Shown: in pieces, positions 28,705 through 39,262 of the stretch
How positions within the stretch are numbered: position 1 is the first letter of the stretch
Layout: the number at the start of each line of letters is the position of its first letter
Source: Stenotrophomonas hibiscicola ATCC 19867
Lineage (GTDB): Bacteria > Pseudomonadota > Gammaproteobacteria > Xanthomonadales > Xanthomonadaceae
Direction: 5' to 3'
NCBI RefSeq assembly: GCF_000382065.1
Contig: NZ_KB907499.1
Span: 568,592 to 632,591, forward strand
DNA: 64,000 bases
Program-made: the position numbers and the translations under genes
Notes under the pieces: model-generated
Told to the model about the DNA's origin: nothing
Database searches by the model: none
The model's input: the letters and a program-made list of their open reading frames with translations, nothing else

Positions 28705-31700
28705 TCACGGCTGTACCACCGTGATCGTGGTCGGGTTGCTGCGGCCAACGCCACGCAGCTGCGGCCGGTACATGTCCTCCACCAGCGGTGGCGGCACCGA
28801 GTAGGTACCCGGGGTCACCGCGCGCACCAGGTAGAACACGTTGGCCTTGCTGCCACGCGAGAGCTTCAGCGCGGCCACATAGCGGTCGTCGCGGAACTCT
28901 TCGTGCTTGGTATCGGCCGCTTCACCGCGGTCGCTGATGGTGATGCCATCGACCACCACATCGGCCCACTGCTTGGCGTCGCCCAGGTTGAAGTTCTCGA
29001 TCTCCAGGCCCGCCGGCAGCAGATCGGTCAGCAGCGCATCGGGCATCGTGGTGTCGGCGGTGACGGTGACGCGCACGATCAGTGCTTCGCCTTCCTTCAG
29101 CGGTCGCGGCGACCACGGTTTGCCATCGGTACCGAAGTAGCTCCGTTCAATACCCAGCACGCTGTTGTCCGGCGCCGGTGCGCTGCGCGGGATGCCGGCC
29201 ACGTCGATGCTGGCGAACATCGGCGGCTGCCCCTGCGGAGTGAAGCGCACACCGCTGGCCAGCTCACTGGCGCTGAAGTTGCGGCCGAACAGCTTGCGCT
29301 CGCCGATGGCTTCGCTGTTGCCACCGATCACCAGTTCACCGGCCACCAGCGCCTTCTGGTTGGCGGCGAGCGCCTTGCCGAGACGTGCAATCGCCACCTG
29401 TTCCTGCGTGCTCAGCCACATCCAGCCGGCATTGCGGCGCGCATCCAGGCCGCGGCCGAGGTCAACCGCACGTGCATCCCAGGCCGGCTTGGCCAACTTG
29501 TTTTCGTGGGTCAGCGCGATCATCAGCGCGTCATCGCGGATCGCGCTGCCGTAGTCGCCGAAGTACGAGGGGCGCTCGCTGCTGGACTTGGCAAAGGCCG
29601 CCGCCAGCGCGGCCTGGCCACGCTTGGCATCGCCCTGCAGTGACAGCGCCACGCCCAGGTGGACCAGCGACAGGCCGCCCACCGCCTTGCTGCGCTCGTT
29701 GTCGTACAGCGTGCGCAGGGTACCGAGCGGTGCACGGTTGACCCGGGCCAGCACGTAGCCCGAATAGGCCTGGTTGGCGAACTTCAGCTTCTCGCGGTCG
29801 TCCTGGCCGTAGAACTGGTTGCCGCCGGACAGCAGATCCTCGCTAAGCCGGTTGAGCGCCTTCTGCAGCACGTTGTCGGGCACCGCGAAGCCGGCGTCCT
29901 TGGCATCGAGCAGGAACTCGGTGATGTACGGGGTCAGCCACGGGTTCACGTAGCCGTCGTCACCCCACATCGAGAAGTTGCCGTTGGCCACCTGCATCGA
30001 CGCCAGGCGACCGAACGCACCTTCCATGCGCTCGCGACGGGTCTTGGCATCCAGGCCGTCGGCACCGAGCATCGACGACGTCGCCTGGTCCAGGATCAGC
30101 GCCGCGTAACCCTTGCTGGTGGTCTGCTCGGCACAGCCGTAGGGGTAGTTCAGCGCGCCCTGCAGTGCACTGGCGAACGGAATCGGCGGCAGCGGGCTGA
30201 CCAGCAGGCGGGCATTGACCGACTCCGACATCAGGCCATCGGTCAGGCTGTTGTCGAGGCTGACCGCGGCCAACGGATCAAGCGTGCGCACCTGCGAACG
30301 CAGCACCTGCGGCCACGCCGCACGCACCGGCAGGTCGTAACGGCGATCGGCCTTGAAGCCGTTGCCGTCCACCCGCACCCGCACCTTGGCCACACTGTGG
30401 CCCTCGCGTGCCGAAAGCGGGAAGCTCAACGTGGTCTTGGCGTCGGCATTCAACTGCACGCTGCGGCTGCCCTCGCCCAGGTTCAGCGGGCCCTCGCTTT
30501 CCACCTTCACGTTGAACTGCCCCGGCTTGCCGGTGAAGTTCTGCACATCCAGGGTCACGGTGCTGCGGTCGCCCGGAGCGAGCACGCGCGGCATGCTGGC
30601 TTCAGCCAGGATCGGCGCGCGCACAACGGTTTCCACGTCGCGCTTGCCGTACTGGTCATCGCTGTAGACCAGTGCCGACACCCGCAGGGTACCGTTGAAG
30701 TCCGGCACCTTCAGGCGGATGCGGGCGATGCCCTTGGCATCGAGCTGCACCGGGCCGGAGAACAGGTCCACGGTCTGCACGCGCGCAGTCGGGCGCTTGG
30801 CCTGCGGCAACGCCTGCAGCGCCATGTCGCCACCGAACTTCAGCTTGCCGCTGCTGCCGTCGAAGCTCTCGATCACCCGGCTGTAGATGTCGTAGGCATC
30901 GATGCCGAGGCGACGCTGGGCGAAGAAGTGCGCACCGGCGTCGGGCACCGGGAAGCGGGTGATGTTGAGGATGCCCACGTCCACCGCTGAGACGGTGACG
31001 TGCGCCATCTTGCCGGCCAACTGTGGTGCGCTGACCGTCACCGGCAGGTCCTGCTCCGGGCGCATCTGCTTGGGCGCGGCCAGGCCGACGGCCACGGTGC
31101 GGCCCTTGCGGTCCATCGGCACATGCACCACACCCACGGCACGGGCCGGAGTGATCTTGCTCGGCGCACTGCCGCCACGGAACACCAGCGCGGTGATGTA
31201 GACGTCGTGGCGTTCCCAGTCAGCGGTGACCGGAATCTTGAAGGTCGACCCCGGCTTGGCGTCGATGCCCTGCACGTACAGCATGCGGTCGGTCTCGACC
31301 ATCAGGATGCCCTTGCCGGCGTGCGGCGGGGTCACCGTCACTTCGAGCGTGTCGCCGGCCTTGTAGCCGGTCTTGTCCAGGCCCAGCTTGATCTTGTCAG
31401 GGCGCGCGTCCAGGCCACGGTTGTCATCACCCCAGCTCCAGCCCGCACGGAACGGATAGCGGCTGGTCAGGCCGGTGGACGGATCGAACACGTCCACCCG
31501 GTACTCGCCCCACTCCACCGGGAAATCGAAGGCGACCGCGCTGCCGCCGGCATCGACGGTGCGCGTTTCCTTGTTCTCGAAACGGCGGGTGAAATCGTAG
31601 TCCCAACGGTTGTCGTTGAAGGTCCAGTGGTAGTCGCGCAGTTCCCGCACCAGGGTGATCTTCAGGCCCTTGGCCGGCTGCGGCGCGCCGGTGGCATCCA

Positions 31701-33612
31701 CGCGCATCAGCTCGAAGCGCGCGTTGCCGTTGGAGTCGGCACCGTCCTCGGGGTTGAACAGCGGGCGAACGCCGACCAGCGCGTTGGCCGGCCACATCAC
31801 CCGCTTCAGGGTACGGGTGACCGTGCGGCCACCGGTTTCATACAGGCTGCCGGACAGCACCACGGCAATCGGTGCCTTGGCCTTGGCCGCCTCTTCCGGC
31901 AATGCCACGTCCTCGCGCAGCTGGCCGTTGGCCGGTAGCGTGGTGTCGATCACGTCCTTGGCTTCGCGCGGCAGCTGCAGGGTCGGGTCACCGAAGAAGT
32001 AGCCCGGCAGGCCTTCCACCGGCTGCTGCTCGGCGGCCACCGCCATGCGCGCGGTGAAGCGGTTGCCATCGGCCGGTGCCCCGTACAGATAGGCACCATT
32101 GGCCTGCAGGCGCAGGTCCTCACCCGGCTTCAGCGTCTTCTGCGCGCTGTCCAGGTCCAGTTTCATGCGCTCGGGCAGGAACTCCTCGATGCGCAGGGTC
32201 ATGCCCTGGATCGCTTCCTTGCTGGCCGGGTCGGTGCGGAACTCGACCTGCCAGCGCCCGGTCGGCGCCTCGGCGGGGATCACCTGCTCGAAATTGATGT
32301 AGCCCTGGTCACCCGGCTGCAGGCGGGTCTCGCGGAACGTCTTGCCGTCGGGCTGCTTCAGGCGCAGGAACACCGGTTGCGCCTTGACCGGCTTGCCATC
32401 GTTGTCACGCAGCAGCGCGGACAGGCGCACGGTCTCGCCCGGGCGGTACAGGTCGCGGCCGGACCAGGCATAGACATCGAACCATGCGTTGTCGCGGCCG
32501 GCCACGGCGAATTCGCTCAGGTCCAGCGCTGGCTGGTTGAACGGCAGGAAGCTGGTGTCCTTGCCGCTGCTGGCGACCAGCACGTGGGTGGCATCCAGGG
32601 TGTAGTTCAGCAGCGCATTGCCGTTGCCGTCGGTGCTGCCCTTCAGCACCACCTCGCCCTTGGCGTCGAGCACGCGCAGGTCGATGCCCTTCAGCGGCGC
32701 GCCGTCCTTGAGACCGGCGGTATGCACGAACAGCTTGTCCTTGTAGGCGCGGGTGTGCAGGCCGATGTCACTGACCGAGAAGAACGCGGTATCGAATTCG
32801 CCCTCATAGTCGCCGGTGCGCTTGAGCAGTGCGAAGTACAGGCCCGGCTCCTGCAGTTCCTTGATGTCCTGCGTCGGCAGGTAGGTCAGCACCCGCTCGT
32901 TCTGCTTGCCGCCAAGGATGAAGCGGTTGACGTAGACCGGCTCGGCCAGCTTGTTGATCGGGCTGCGCTCGTAGTCGCTGCTGAGCTCCCAGCTGCCACG
33001 GCGGCCACCGCGCTGGTACTGGCTGAAGAAGGTCGGCAGGTCCTTCTCGCGCACGCGCAGGAACTCGACGTCCACTTCCGGCACGTTCACCGAGACCACC
33101 GGCAGGCCACGGCTGTCCTTGGCCGGCAGCACGCTGCCCTGCGAGGCGAACCCAACCACCGGCTTCAGCTCGCCACTGAACACCTTCTGCTTCAGTTCCT
33201 TGCCCAGCCGGCTGCCATCGGCGGCCAGCAGGTCCGGCGAGACCACCAGGCTGAATTCCTTGCCGGCCTCGACGAACGGGTAGCGCAGGGTCAGGCCGTC
33301 ATCGGACAGCGTCCAGCTGCTGTCGTCGGTGCCGACCTTCTCCTCGAAGCGCACCAGCGTGTCGAAATCCTGGGTGCCGACCAGCGGGCGCGAGAACTCC
33401 AGCGCCAGCGACAGGCCGTCATTCTTCTGGTCCGGGTAGGCGCGCAGAAGGGTGAATTCCTTCACCTGCTCGGCCTTGGCGGTGATGGCTTCACCGCTGG
33501 CCTTGGGCAGCTGCCCGCTGTCATTGCGGCAGCCGGCCAGGCCCAGCAACAGGCTTCCTGCCAGTACCGCCGCCGCCCATCTCCACCGCTTCCGCCGTGC
33601 CGGACCGCTCAT
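28705..33612 (-). CDS. Bacterial alpha-2-macroglobulin lipoprotein
   Basis: This 1635-aa periplasmic lipoprotein (lipobox LLGLAGC, Cys near residue 28) is built like E. coli YfhM, with serial macroglobulin beta domains, a bait region, and a thioester domain at YPYGCAEQTTSKG. The thioester Cys is C1160, and Q1163 completes the C-x-E-Q motif. An alpha/alpha toroid with Gln/Tyr-rich repeats follows (GNQFYGQDDREKLKFANQAY), then a receptor-binding-like C-terminal domain ending TITVVQP. It is thought to trap invading proteases when the outer membrane is breached. The pbpC gene follows on the same strand, 49 bases away, fitting a shared envelope-damage response. Confidence 0.96.
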   Translation of the reverse strand: MSGPARRKRWRWAAAVLAGSLLLGLAGCRNDSGQLPKASGEAITAKAEQVKEFTLLRAYPDQKNDGLSLALEFSRPLVGTQDFDTLVRFEEKVGTDDSSWTLSDDGLTLRYPFVEAGKEFSLVVSPDLLAADGSRLGKELKQKVFSGELKPVVGFASQGSVLPAKDSRGLPVVSVNVPEVDVEFLRVREKDLPTFFSQYQRGGRRGSWELSSDYERSPINKLAEPVYVNRFILGGKQNERVLTYLPTQDIKELQEPGLYFALLKRTGDYEGEFDTAFFSVSDIGLHTRAYKDKLFVHTAGLKDGAPLKGIDLRVLDAKGEVVLKGSTDGNGNALLNYTLDATHVLVASSGKDTSFLPFNQPALDLSEFAVAGRDNAWFDVYAWSGRDLYRPGETVRLSALLRDNDGKPVKAQPVFLRLKQPDGKTFRETRLQPGDQGYINFEQVIPAEAPTGRWQVEFRTDPASKEAIQGMTLRIEEFLPERMKLDLDSAQKTLKPGEDLRLQANGAYLYGAPADGNRFTARMAVAAEQQPVEGLPGYFFGDPTLQLPREAKDVIDTTLPANGQLREDVALPEEAAKAKAPIAVVLSGSLYETGGRTVTRTLKRVMWPANALVGVRPLFNPEDGADSNGNARFELMRVDATGAPQPAKGLKITLVRELRDYHWTFNDNRWDYDFTRRFENKETRTVDAGGSAVAFDFPVEWGEYRVDVFDPSTGLTSRYPFRAGWSWGDDNRGLDARPDKIKLGLDKTGYKAGDTLEVTVTPPHAGKGILMVETDRMLYVQGIDAKPGSTFKIPVTADWERHDVYITALVFRGGSAPSKITPARAVGVVHVPMDRKGRTVAVGLAAPKQMRPEQDLPVTVSAPQLAGKMAHVTVSAVDVGILNITRFPVPDAGAHFFAQRRLGIDAYDIYSRVIESFDGSSGKLKFGGDMALQALPQAKRPTARVQTVDLFSGPVQLDAKGIARIRLKVPDFNGTLRVSALVYSDDQYGKRDVETVVRAPILAEASMPRVLAPGDRSTVTLDVQNFTGKPGQFNVKVESEGPLNLGEGSRSVQLNADAKTTLSFPLSAREGHSVAKVRVRVDGNGFKADRRYDLPVRAAWPQVLRSQVRTLDPLAAVSLDNSLTDGLMSESVNARLLVSPLPPIPFASALQGALNYPYGCAEQTTSKGYAALILDQATSSMLGADGLDAKTRRERMEGAFGRLASMQVANGNFSMWGDDGYVNPWLTPYITEFLLDAKDAGFAVPDNVLQKALNRLSEDLLSGGNQFYGQDDREKLKFANQAYSGYVLARVNRAPLGTLRTLYDNERSKAVGGLSLVHLGVALSLQGDAKRGQAALAAAFAKSSSERPSYFGDYGSAIRDDALMIALTHENKLAKPAWDARAVDLGRGLDARRNAGWMWLSTQEQVAIARLGKALAANQKALVAGELVIGGNSEAIGERKLFGRNFSASELASGVRFTPQGQPPMFASIDVAGIPRSAPAPDNSVLGIERSYFGTDGKPWSPRPLKEGEALIVRVTVTADTTMPDALLTDLLPAGLEIENFNLGDAKQWADVVVDGITISDRGEAADTKHEEFRDDRYVAALKLSRGSKANVFYLVRAVTPGTYSVPPPLVEDMYRPQLRGVGRSNPTTITVVQP

Positions 33613-33696
33613 GTCGTCACTCCTTGATCGAGGCGGCCATTATAGGCAGGCCGCGTCAAGGTGTTGACGCGATTTCGGCAATTGCCGCGGGTGCGG

Positions 33697-33767
33697 GTGG
33701 TGCCGGCCGCTGGCCGGCAACCGGCATGGCAGGTTGGAGGGGATTGCCGGCCAGCGGCCGGCACTAC
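33697..33767. repeat. SMAG dimer (GCCGGCCGCTGGCCGGC type)
   Basis: A palindrome with head GTGG (33697-33700), in place of GTAG, and an inverted partner closing with CTAC (33764-33767) occupy the gap between prpD and the macroglobulin gene. The prpD stop codon follows 8 bases later. Confidence 0.85.
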
Positions 33768-33775
33768 CGATCAAA

Positions 33776-35236
33776 CTACCCCGGCAGGTACAGGTCCACG
33801 TAGTCGGTCACCGGCATCGCGGCCAGCGCCACCGGGTCCAGCGAAGCGGCCCAGATGCGCTGCTGCTGGACTGTCGGGAAGCGGTGGGCCAGGTGCCGGC
33901 GGAACTTGTCCATCAGCAGCGGAATGCCTTCCTCGCGACGGCGCGCGTGGCCCAGCGGGTACTCCACCAGCACCTCCGGCAGCGCGGTGCCATCGGTGAA
34001 GCGCACGCTCAGGCCGTTGGCGATGCTGCGCTTCTCAGGGTCCAGGTAATCGGCGCTGAGCTGCGGATCCTCATGACAGGCCATCTTCGCGCGCAGTGCG
34101 TCGATGCGCGGGTCGGCGGCAACGTCGTCCTCGTAATCCTCGGCCGTCAACCGCCCGTGCAGCAGCGCGATGGCGACCATGTACTGCACGCAGTGGTCGC
34201 GGTCGGCCGGGTTATGCAGTGGGCCCTGCTTGTCGATGATGCGGATGCAGGCTTCCTGGGTCCTGATCGCAATATGCGCGATGTCCTCGACCCGACGCCC
34301 CTTCGCACGCAACTGCTGGTGCAGCGTGATCGCCGCCTCCACTGCGGTCTGGCCATGGAACTCGGCCGGGTAGCTGATCTTGAACAGCACGTTCTCCATC
34401 ACGTAGCTGCCCAGCGGTCGCGCCAGCGTCAGCGCCTCGCCATGCATCGATACCGCTTCAAAACCCCAGGTCGGCGCGCTCAACACACTGGGATAGCCCA
34501 TCTCGCCATTGGCCGCCATGAGCGCCAGGCGCACGCCACGGCTGGTCGCATCGCCGGCCGCCCAGCTCTTGCGCGAGCCGGTGTTGGGAGCGTGCCGGTA
34601 GGTGCGCAGCGCTTGGCCATCGACCCAGGCCAGCGACAGCGCATTGAGCATGCGTTCGCGATCCAGCCCGAGCAGCTGCGAGACCACCGCGGTGGTGGCC
34701 ACCTTGACCAGCACCACATGGTCCAGCCCGACGCGGTTGAAGGAATTCTGCAGCGCCAGCACGCCCTGGATCTCGTGCGCCTTGATCATCGCAAGCAGCA
34801 CGTCGTGCACGGTCGGCGGCGGACGACGCAGGGCCTGCGCGTTGCGCCCCAGCCAGTCGCAAACAGCCAGGATGCCGCCGAGATTGTCGGAAGGATGGCC
34901 CCACTCGGCAGCCAGCCAGGTGTCGTTGAAATCCAGCCAGCGCACCATTGCGCCGAGGTTGAAGGCGGCCTGCACCGGGTCCAGCACGTAGTGCGTGCCC
35001 GGCACGCGCGCGCCGTTGACCACGCTGATGCCCGGCACCAGTGGACCGAGCAGCTTGCTGCAGGCCGGGAATGCCAGCGCTTCCAGGCCGCAGCCCAGCG
35101 TGTCGAGCAGGCAGTAGTGCGCGGCCTGGAAGGCCAGCGGCGAGTCGATGCGGGCGTCGCGTACGTAATCGACGATGTCCACCAGCAGCGCATCCCACGC
35201 TGCACGCTCGTTGGATGGGGTGTGGCTGTCGGACAT
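33776..35236 (-). CDS. prpD: 2-methylcitrate dehydratase
   Basis: This 486-aa MmgE/PrpD-family enzyme dehydrates 2-methylcitrate to 2-methylaconitate in the methylcitrate cycle. Signatures include [45 protein letters not shown]-like [16 protein letters not shown] and [17 protein letters not shown]. The GAGGAG before the ATG at 35236 fixes the start. It is the last gene of the prp operon, 124 bases after prpF, with a SMAG pair in that gap. Its presence beside acnD-prpF gives two routes for the same dehydration. Confidence 0.97.
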   Translation of the reverse strand: MSDSHTPSNERAAWDALLVDIVDYVRDARIDSPLAFQAAHYCLLDTLGCGLEALAFPACSKLLGPLVPGISVVNGARVPGTHYVLDPVQAAFNLGAMVRWLDFNDTWLAAEWGHPSDNLGGILAVCDWLGRNAQALRRPPPTVHDVLLAMIKAHEIQGVLALQNSFNRVGLDHVVLVKVATTAVVSQLLGLDRERMLNALSLAWVDGQALRTYRHAPNTGSRKSWAAGDATSRGVRLALMAANGEMGYPSVLSAPTWGFEAVSMHGEALTLARPLGSYVMENVLFKISYPAEFHGQTAVEAAITLHQQLRAKGRRVEDIAHIAIRTQEACIRIIDKQGPLHNPADRDHCVQYMVAIALLHGRLTAEDYEDDVAADPRIDALRAKMACHEDPQLSADYLDPEKRSIANGLSVRFTDGTALPEVLVEYPLGHARRREEGIPLLMDKFRRHLAHRFPTVQQQRIWAASLDPVALAAMPVTDYVDLYLPG

Positions 35237-35276
35237 CGTCGATCTCCTCGTTGCGGTGCACGGTTGCCCGTGCACC

Positions 35277-35349
35277 ATGCCAACCAAGGTTGGCATCTAC
35301 CAAAGCAATCGATCTCTGCGGCCCGGTAGTCGCCAACCTTGGTTGGCGT
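35277..35349. repeat. SMAG-like pair inside the prp operon
   Basis: GCCAACCAAGGTTGGC with CTAC at 35297-35300 and, in the opposite sense, GTAG (35326-35329) with GCCAACCTTGGTTGGC lie between prpF and prpD. Here the GTAG heads point inward, unlike the head-out dimers elsewhere. The stem sequence is unique in this window. Confidence 0.75.
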
Positions 35350-35360
35350 TTACCAACGCA

Positions 35361-36539
35361 TCACTCGGCCGGCACCCGCACCTTGCCTTCCATCAATACG
35401 CGGGCGCTGCGGCTCATGATGGCCTTGGTCACTGTCCACTGGCCGTCAACGAGACCTGCCTGCGCACCCACGCGCAACGTGCCCGAGGGATGACCGAACG
35501 TAACCGCTTCGCGTTCGCCGCCACCGGCGGCGCGATTGACCAGCGTGCCCGGAATCGCCGCGGCGGTACCGATCGCTACGGCGGCAGTACCCATCATCGC
35601 GTGATGCAGCTTGCCCATCGACAACGCGCGCGCATGCAGGTCGATGGCCGACGCCGGAATCGCCTTGCCACTGGACGACACGTAGTCCTGAGCCGGTGCA
35701 ACGAACGCCACCTTCGGCGTGTGCTGGCGGGTCGCGGCGTCTTCCAGTTTCGGGATCAGGCCCATGCGCAGCGCGCCGTAAGCACGAATGGCCTCGAATT
35801 TCTGCAGCGCCGCCTTGTCTTCGTTGATTGCAGGCTGCAGCTCGGTGCCGGTGTAGCCCAGGTCGGCCGCATTGAGGAAGATGGTCGGAATGCCGGCCGT
35901 GATCATGGTCACCTCGAAGCTGCCCACGCCGGGCACCTCCAGGGTATCGACGAGATTGCCGGTCGGGAACATCGCGCCCGCATCGCCGTCATCGGAAGGA
36001 TCGATGAATTCCAGCTGGATCTCGGCCGCCGGGAAGGTCACGCCATCCAGCTCGAAATCGCCGGTCTCCTGCACTTCGCCATCGCGCATCGGCACGTGGG
36101 CGATGATGGTCTTGCCGATGTTGGCCTGCCAGATGCGTACGGTGCACAGGCCATCGCGCGGCACGCGGGCGGGATCGATCAGGCCATTGGCAATCGCGAA
36201 CGGGCCGACCGCGGTGCTGAGGTTGCCGCAGTTGCCGCTCCAGTCGACGAAGGCGGTGTCGATCGAGACCTGGCCGTACAGATAGTCCACGTCGTGGTCC
36301 GGCACCGAGGCGGTGGAGATGATCACGCACTTGCTGGTGCTGGAGGTGGCGCCGCCCATGCCATCGGTCTGCTTGCCATACGGATCGGGCGAGCCGATCA
36401 CGCGCATTAGCAGCGCATCGCGCGCGGCACCCGGCACCTGCGCGGCTTCGGGCAGGTCGTGCAGGCGGAAGAACACGCCCTTGCTGGTGCCGCCACGCAT
36501 GTAGGTGGCGGGAATACGGAGTTGCGGGAGGAAGGTCAT
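35361..36539 (-). CDS. prpF: 2-methylaconitate cis-trans isomerase
   Basis: This 392-aa PrpF converts the trans-2-methylaconitate made by AcnD to the cis isomer, which aconitase then hydrates. Family marks: PATYMRGGTSKGVFFRL at the N-terminus, a conserved Lys in GGATSSTSKCVII, the catalytic Cys in DWSGNCGNLSTAVGPF, and KLHHAMMGTAAVAIGTAAAI near the C-terminus. The fold is a diaminopimelate-epimerase-like duplication. It sits 51 bases after acnD with an internal stem-loop between them, and always accompanies acnD in known operons. Confidence 0.97.
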   Translation of the reverse strand: MTFLPQLRIPATYMRGGTSKGVFFRLHDLPEAAQVPGAARDALLMRVIGSPDPYGKQTDGMGGATSSTSKCVIISTASVPDHDVDYLYGQVSIDTAFVDWSGNCGNLSTAVGPFAIANGLIDPARVPRDGLCTVRIWQANIGKTIIAHVPMRDGEVQETGDFELDGVTFPAAEIQLEFIDPSDDGDAGAMFPTGNLVDTLEVPGVGSFEVTMITAGIPTIFLNAADLGYTGTELQPAINEDKAALQKFEAIRAYGALRMGLIPKLEDAATRQHTPKVAFVAPAQDYVSSSGKAIPASAIDLHARALSMGKLHHAMMGTAAVAIGTAAAIPGTLVNRAAGGGEREAVTFGHPSGTLRVGAQAGLVDGQWTVTKAIMSRSARVLMEGKVRVPAE

Positions 36540-36561
36540 GGATGTGTTCCTTGCAAAGAAA

Positions 36562-36583
36562 GACGGCCCGTTGCCGGGCCGTC
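36562..36583 (-). terminator. Stem-loop between acnD and prpF
   Basis: Stem GACGGCCCG/CGGGCCGTC (36562-36570 and 36575-36583) with a 4-base loop is followed on the minus strand by TTTCTTTGC. It is a short intrinsic-terminator-like structure inside the operon that could set a lower level for prpF-prpD than for prpBC-acnD. Confidence 0.65.
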
Positions 36584-36590
36584 GGATGTC

Positions 36591-39209
36591 TTACGCCACC
36601 TTGGCGCCTTCCAGGAAATCCTGGGCAAAGCGCTGCAGCACGCCACCCGCCTCGTAGATCGCCACTTCCTCGTCGCTGTCCAGGCGGCAGGTCACTGGCA
36701 CGATCACGTCCTGGCCGTCGCGGCGGTGGATGACCAGCGTCAGGTCGGCGCGCGGGGTGCGCTCGCCGATCACGTCGAAGGTCTCGGTGCCGTCGATGCC
36801 CAGGGTCAGGCGGGTGGTGCCCGGCTTGAACTCCAGCGGCAGCACACCCATGCCGATCAGGTTGGTGCGGTGGATGCGTTCAAAGCCTTCGGCCACGATC
36901 GCTTCCACACCTGCCAGACGCACGCCCTTGGCGGCCCAGTCACGCGAGCTGCCCTGGCCGTAGTCGGCACCGGCGATGATGATCAGCGGCTGCTTGCGCT
37001 CCATGTAGGTCTCGATCGCTTCCCACATGCGCATCACCTTGCCTTCCGGCTCCACGCGCGCCAGCGAACCCTGCTTCACGCTGCCATCGTCGTTGCGCAC
37101 CATTTCGTTGAACAGCTTCGGGTTGGCGAAGGTGGCGCGCTGTGCGGTCAGGTGGTCACCGCGGTGGGTAGCGTAGGAATTGAAGTCCTCTTCCGGCAGG
37201 CCCATCTTCGCCAGGTATTCGCCGGCGGCACTGGACGCCAGGATCGCGTTGGACGGCGACAGGTGATCGGTGGTGATGTTGTCCGGCAGCACCGCCAGCG
37301 CCCGCATGCCTGCCAGTGTGCGCTCACCGGCCAGTGCACCCTCCCAGTAGGGCGGGCGGCGGATGTAGGTGCTCTGCGGGCGCCAGTCGTACAGCGGGCT
37401 GACTGCGGCACCGTTCTCCACGCGCACGTTGAACATCGGGTTGTAGACCTTGCGGAACTGCTCGGGCTTCACCGAGGCCTTCACCACCGCGTCGATCTCG
37501 GCATCGCTCGGCCAGATATCCTTCAGGCGCACCTCGTTGCCATCGGCGTCCACGCCCAGCACGTCCTTCTCGATATCAAAGCGAACGGTGCCGGCGATGG
37601 CATAGGCGATCACCAGCGGCGGCGAGGCCAGGAAGGCCTGCTTGGCGTACGGGTGGATGCGGCCATCGAAATTGCGGTTGCCCGACAGCACGGCCGTGGC
37701 GTACAGGTCACGGTCGATGATTTCCTGCTGGATCTTCGGGTCCAGCGCACCGCTCATGCCGTTGCAGGTCGTGCAGGCGAAGGCGACGATGCCGAAACCG
37801 AGCTGCTCCAGGTCAGGCAGCAGGCCGGACTCTTCCAAGTACAGCTGCACCGCCTTCGAGCCGGGCGCCAACGAGGACTTCACCCACGGCTTGCGCAGCA
37901 GGCCACGTTCGTTGGCCTTGCGCGCCAACAGTGCTGCGGCGATCACGTTGCGCGGGTTGGAGGTGTTGGTGCAGCTGGTGATGGCGGCGATGATCACCGC
38001 GCCATCGGGCATCAGGCCCTGCGCCTGCTCGGCCTTGCCCGCTGCCAGCTTGGCCTCGTCGGCGATGCCGCGCTCGGCCAGCTCGGCGGTCGCCACGCGC
38101 TTGTGCGGGTTGGACGGGCCGGCCATGTTGCGCACTACGCTGGACAGGTCGAAGCGCAGCACGCGCTCGTACTGCGCGGTGGCCAGGTCGTCAGCCCACA
38201 GGCCAGTGGTGCGGGCGTAGTTCTCCACCAGCGCCACCTGCGATTCCTCGCGGCCGGTCAGGCGCAGGTAATCGATGGTCTGCCCGTCGATGTAGAACAT
38301 CGCGGCGGTCGCGCCGTATTCGGGGCACATGTTGGAGATGGTGGCGCGGTCACCGATGGTCAGTGCCGCCGCCCCCTCGCCGAAGAATTCAAGGTACGCG
38401 CCGACCACGCGCTCCCTGCGCAGGAATTCGGTCAGCGCCAGCACCACGTCGGTGGCGGTGATGCCCGGCTGCGGCCTGCCGGTCAGCTCGACGCCGATGA
38501 TGTCCGGCAGCCGCATCCACGAGGCACGACCGAGCATCACGTTCTCCGCTTCCAGGCCGCCCACACCAATGGCGATCACACCCAGCGCATCCACGTGCGG
38601 GGTGTGGCTGTCGGTGCCCACGCAGGTGTCGGGGAAGGCCACGCCGTCCTGCACGTAGATCACCGGCGACATCTTCTCCAGGTTGATCTGGTGCATGATG
38701 CCGTTGCCCGGCGGAATCACGTCCACGTTCTGGAACGCCTGCTTGGTCCAGTCGATGAAGTGGAAACGGTCTTCGTTGCGGCGATCCTCGATGGCGCGGT
38801 TCTTCTCGAAGGCCTGCGGATCGTAGCCACCGCATTCCACCGCCAGCGAGTGATCGACGATCAACTGCACCGGCACCACCGGATTGACCTTGGCCGGGTC
38901 ACCGCCCTTGTCGGCAATCGCATCACGCAGGCCGGCCAGGTCCACCAGAGCAGTCTGGCCGAGGATGTCGTGGCACACCACGCGTGCCGGGAACCACGGG
39001 AAGTCGAGGTCGCGACGGCGCTCGATCAGCTGCTTCAGCGAATCGCCGAGCGTGGCCGGATCGCAGCGGCGCACCAGGTTCTCGGCCAGCACGCGCGAGG
39101 TGTACGGCAGAGTGGCATAGGCGCCGGGCTGGATCGCATCGACGGCGGCGCGCGCGTCGAAATAGTCCAGCGCGCTGCCGGGGAGGTTCTTGCGGTAATC
39201 GGTATTCAT
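36591..39209 (-). CDS. acnD: Fe/S-dependent 2-methylisocitrate dehydratase
   Basis: This 872-aa aconitase-family enzyme dehydrates 2-methylcitrate to trans-2-methylaconitate. Iron-sulfur ligand motifs are SCTNTSNPRNV and FACTTCNGMSGAL. Substrate-binding segments DTCVGTDSHTPHVDALGV and SYATHRGDHLTAQR-like NSYATHRGDHLTA are present, and ASSAAGEYLAKMG and GADYGQGSSRDWAAKG occur in the C-terminal half. The length (~870) matches AcnD rather than AcnA (~890-920) or AcnB. Its position between prpC and prpF settles the assignment. A GC-rich stem-loop (39263-39291) lies between prpC and this gene. Confidence 0.97.
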   Translation of the reverse strand: MNTDYRKNLPGSALDYFDARAAVDAIQPGAYATLPYTSRVLAENLVRRCDPATLGDSLKQLIERRRDLDFPWFPARVVCHDILGQTALVDLAGLRDAIADKGGDPAKVNPVVPVQLIVDHSLAVECGGYDPQAFEKNRAIEDRRNEDRFHFIDWTKQAFQNVDVIPPGNGIMHQINLEKMSPVIYVQDGVAFPDTCVGTDSHTPHVDALGVIAIGVGGLEAENVMLGRASWMRLPDIIGVELTGRPQPGITATDVVLALTEFLRRERVVGAYLEFFGEGAAALTIGDRATISNMCPEYGATAAMFYIDGQTIDYLRLTGREESQVALVENYARTTGLWADDLATAQYERVLRFDLSSVVRNMAGPSNPHKRVATAELAERGIADEAKLAAGKAEQAQGLMPDGAVIIAAITSCTNTSNPRNVIAAALLARKANERGLLRKPWVKSSLAPGSKAVQLYLEESGLLPDLEQLGFGIVAFACTTCNGMSGALDPKIQQEIIDRDLYATAVLSGNRNFDGRIHPYAKQAFLASPPLVIAYAIAGTVRFDIEKDVLGVDADGNEVRLKDIWPSDAEIDAVVKASVKPEQFRKVYNPMFNVRVENGAAVSPLYDWRPQSTYIRRPPYWEGALAGERTLAGMRALAVLPDNITTDHLSPSNAILASSAAGEYLAKMGLPEEDFNSYATHRGDHLTAQRATFANPKLFNEMVRNDDGSVKQGSLARVEPEGKVMRMWEAIETYMERKQPLIIIAGADYGQGSSRDWAAKGVRLAGVEAIVAEGFERIHRTNLIGMGVLPLEFKPGTTRLTLGIDGTETFDVIGERTPRADLTLVIHRRDGQDVIVPVTCRLDSDEEVAIYEAGGVLQRFAQDFLEGAKVA

Positions 39210-39262
39210 GGGCTGGCGGAATGCTTGGGGCGGGCCGGGTGCCGGCGGTGCGGCGGCGAAAG

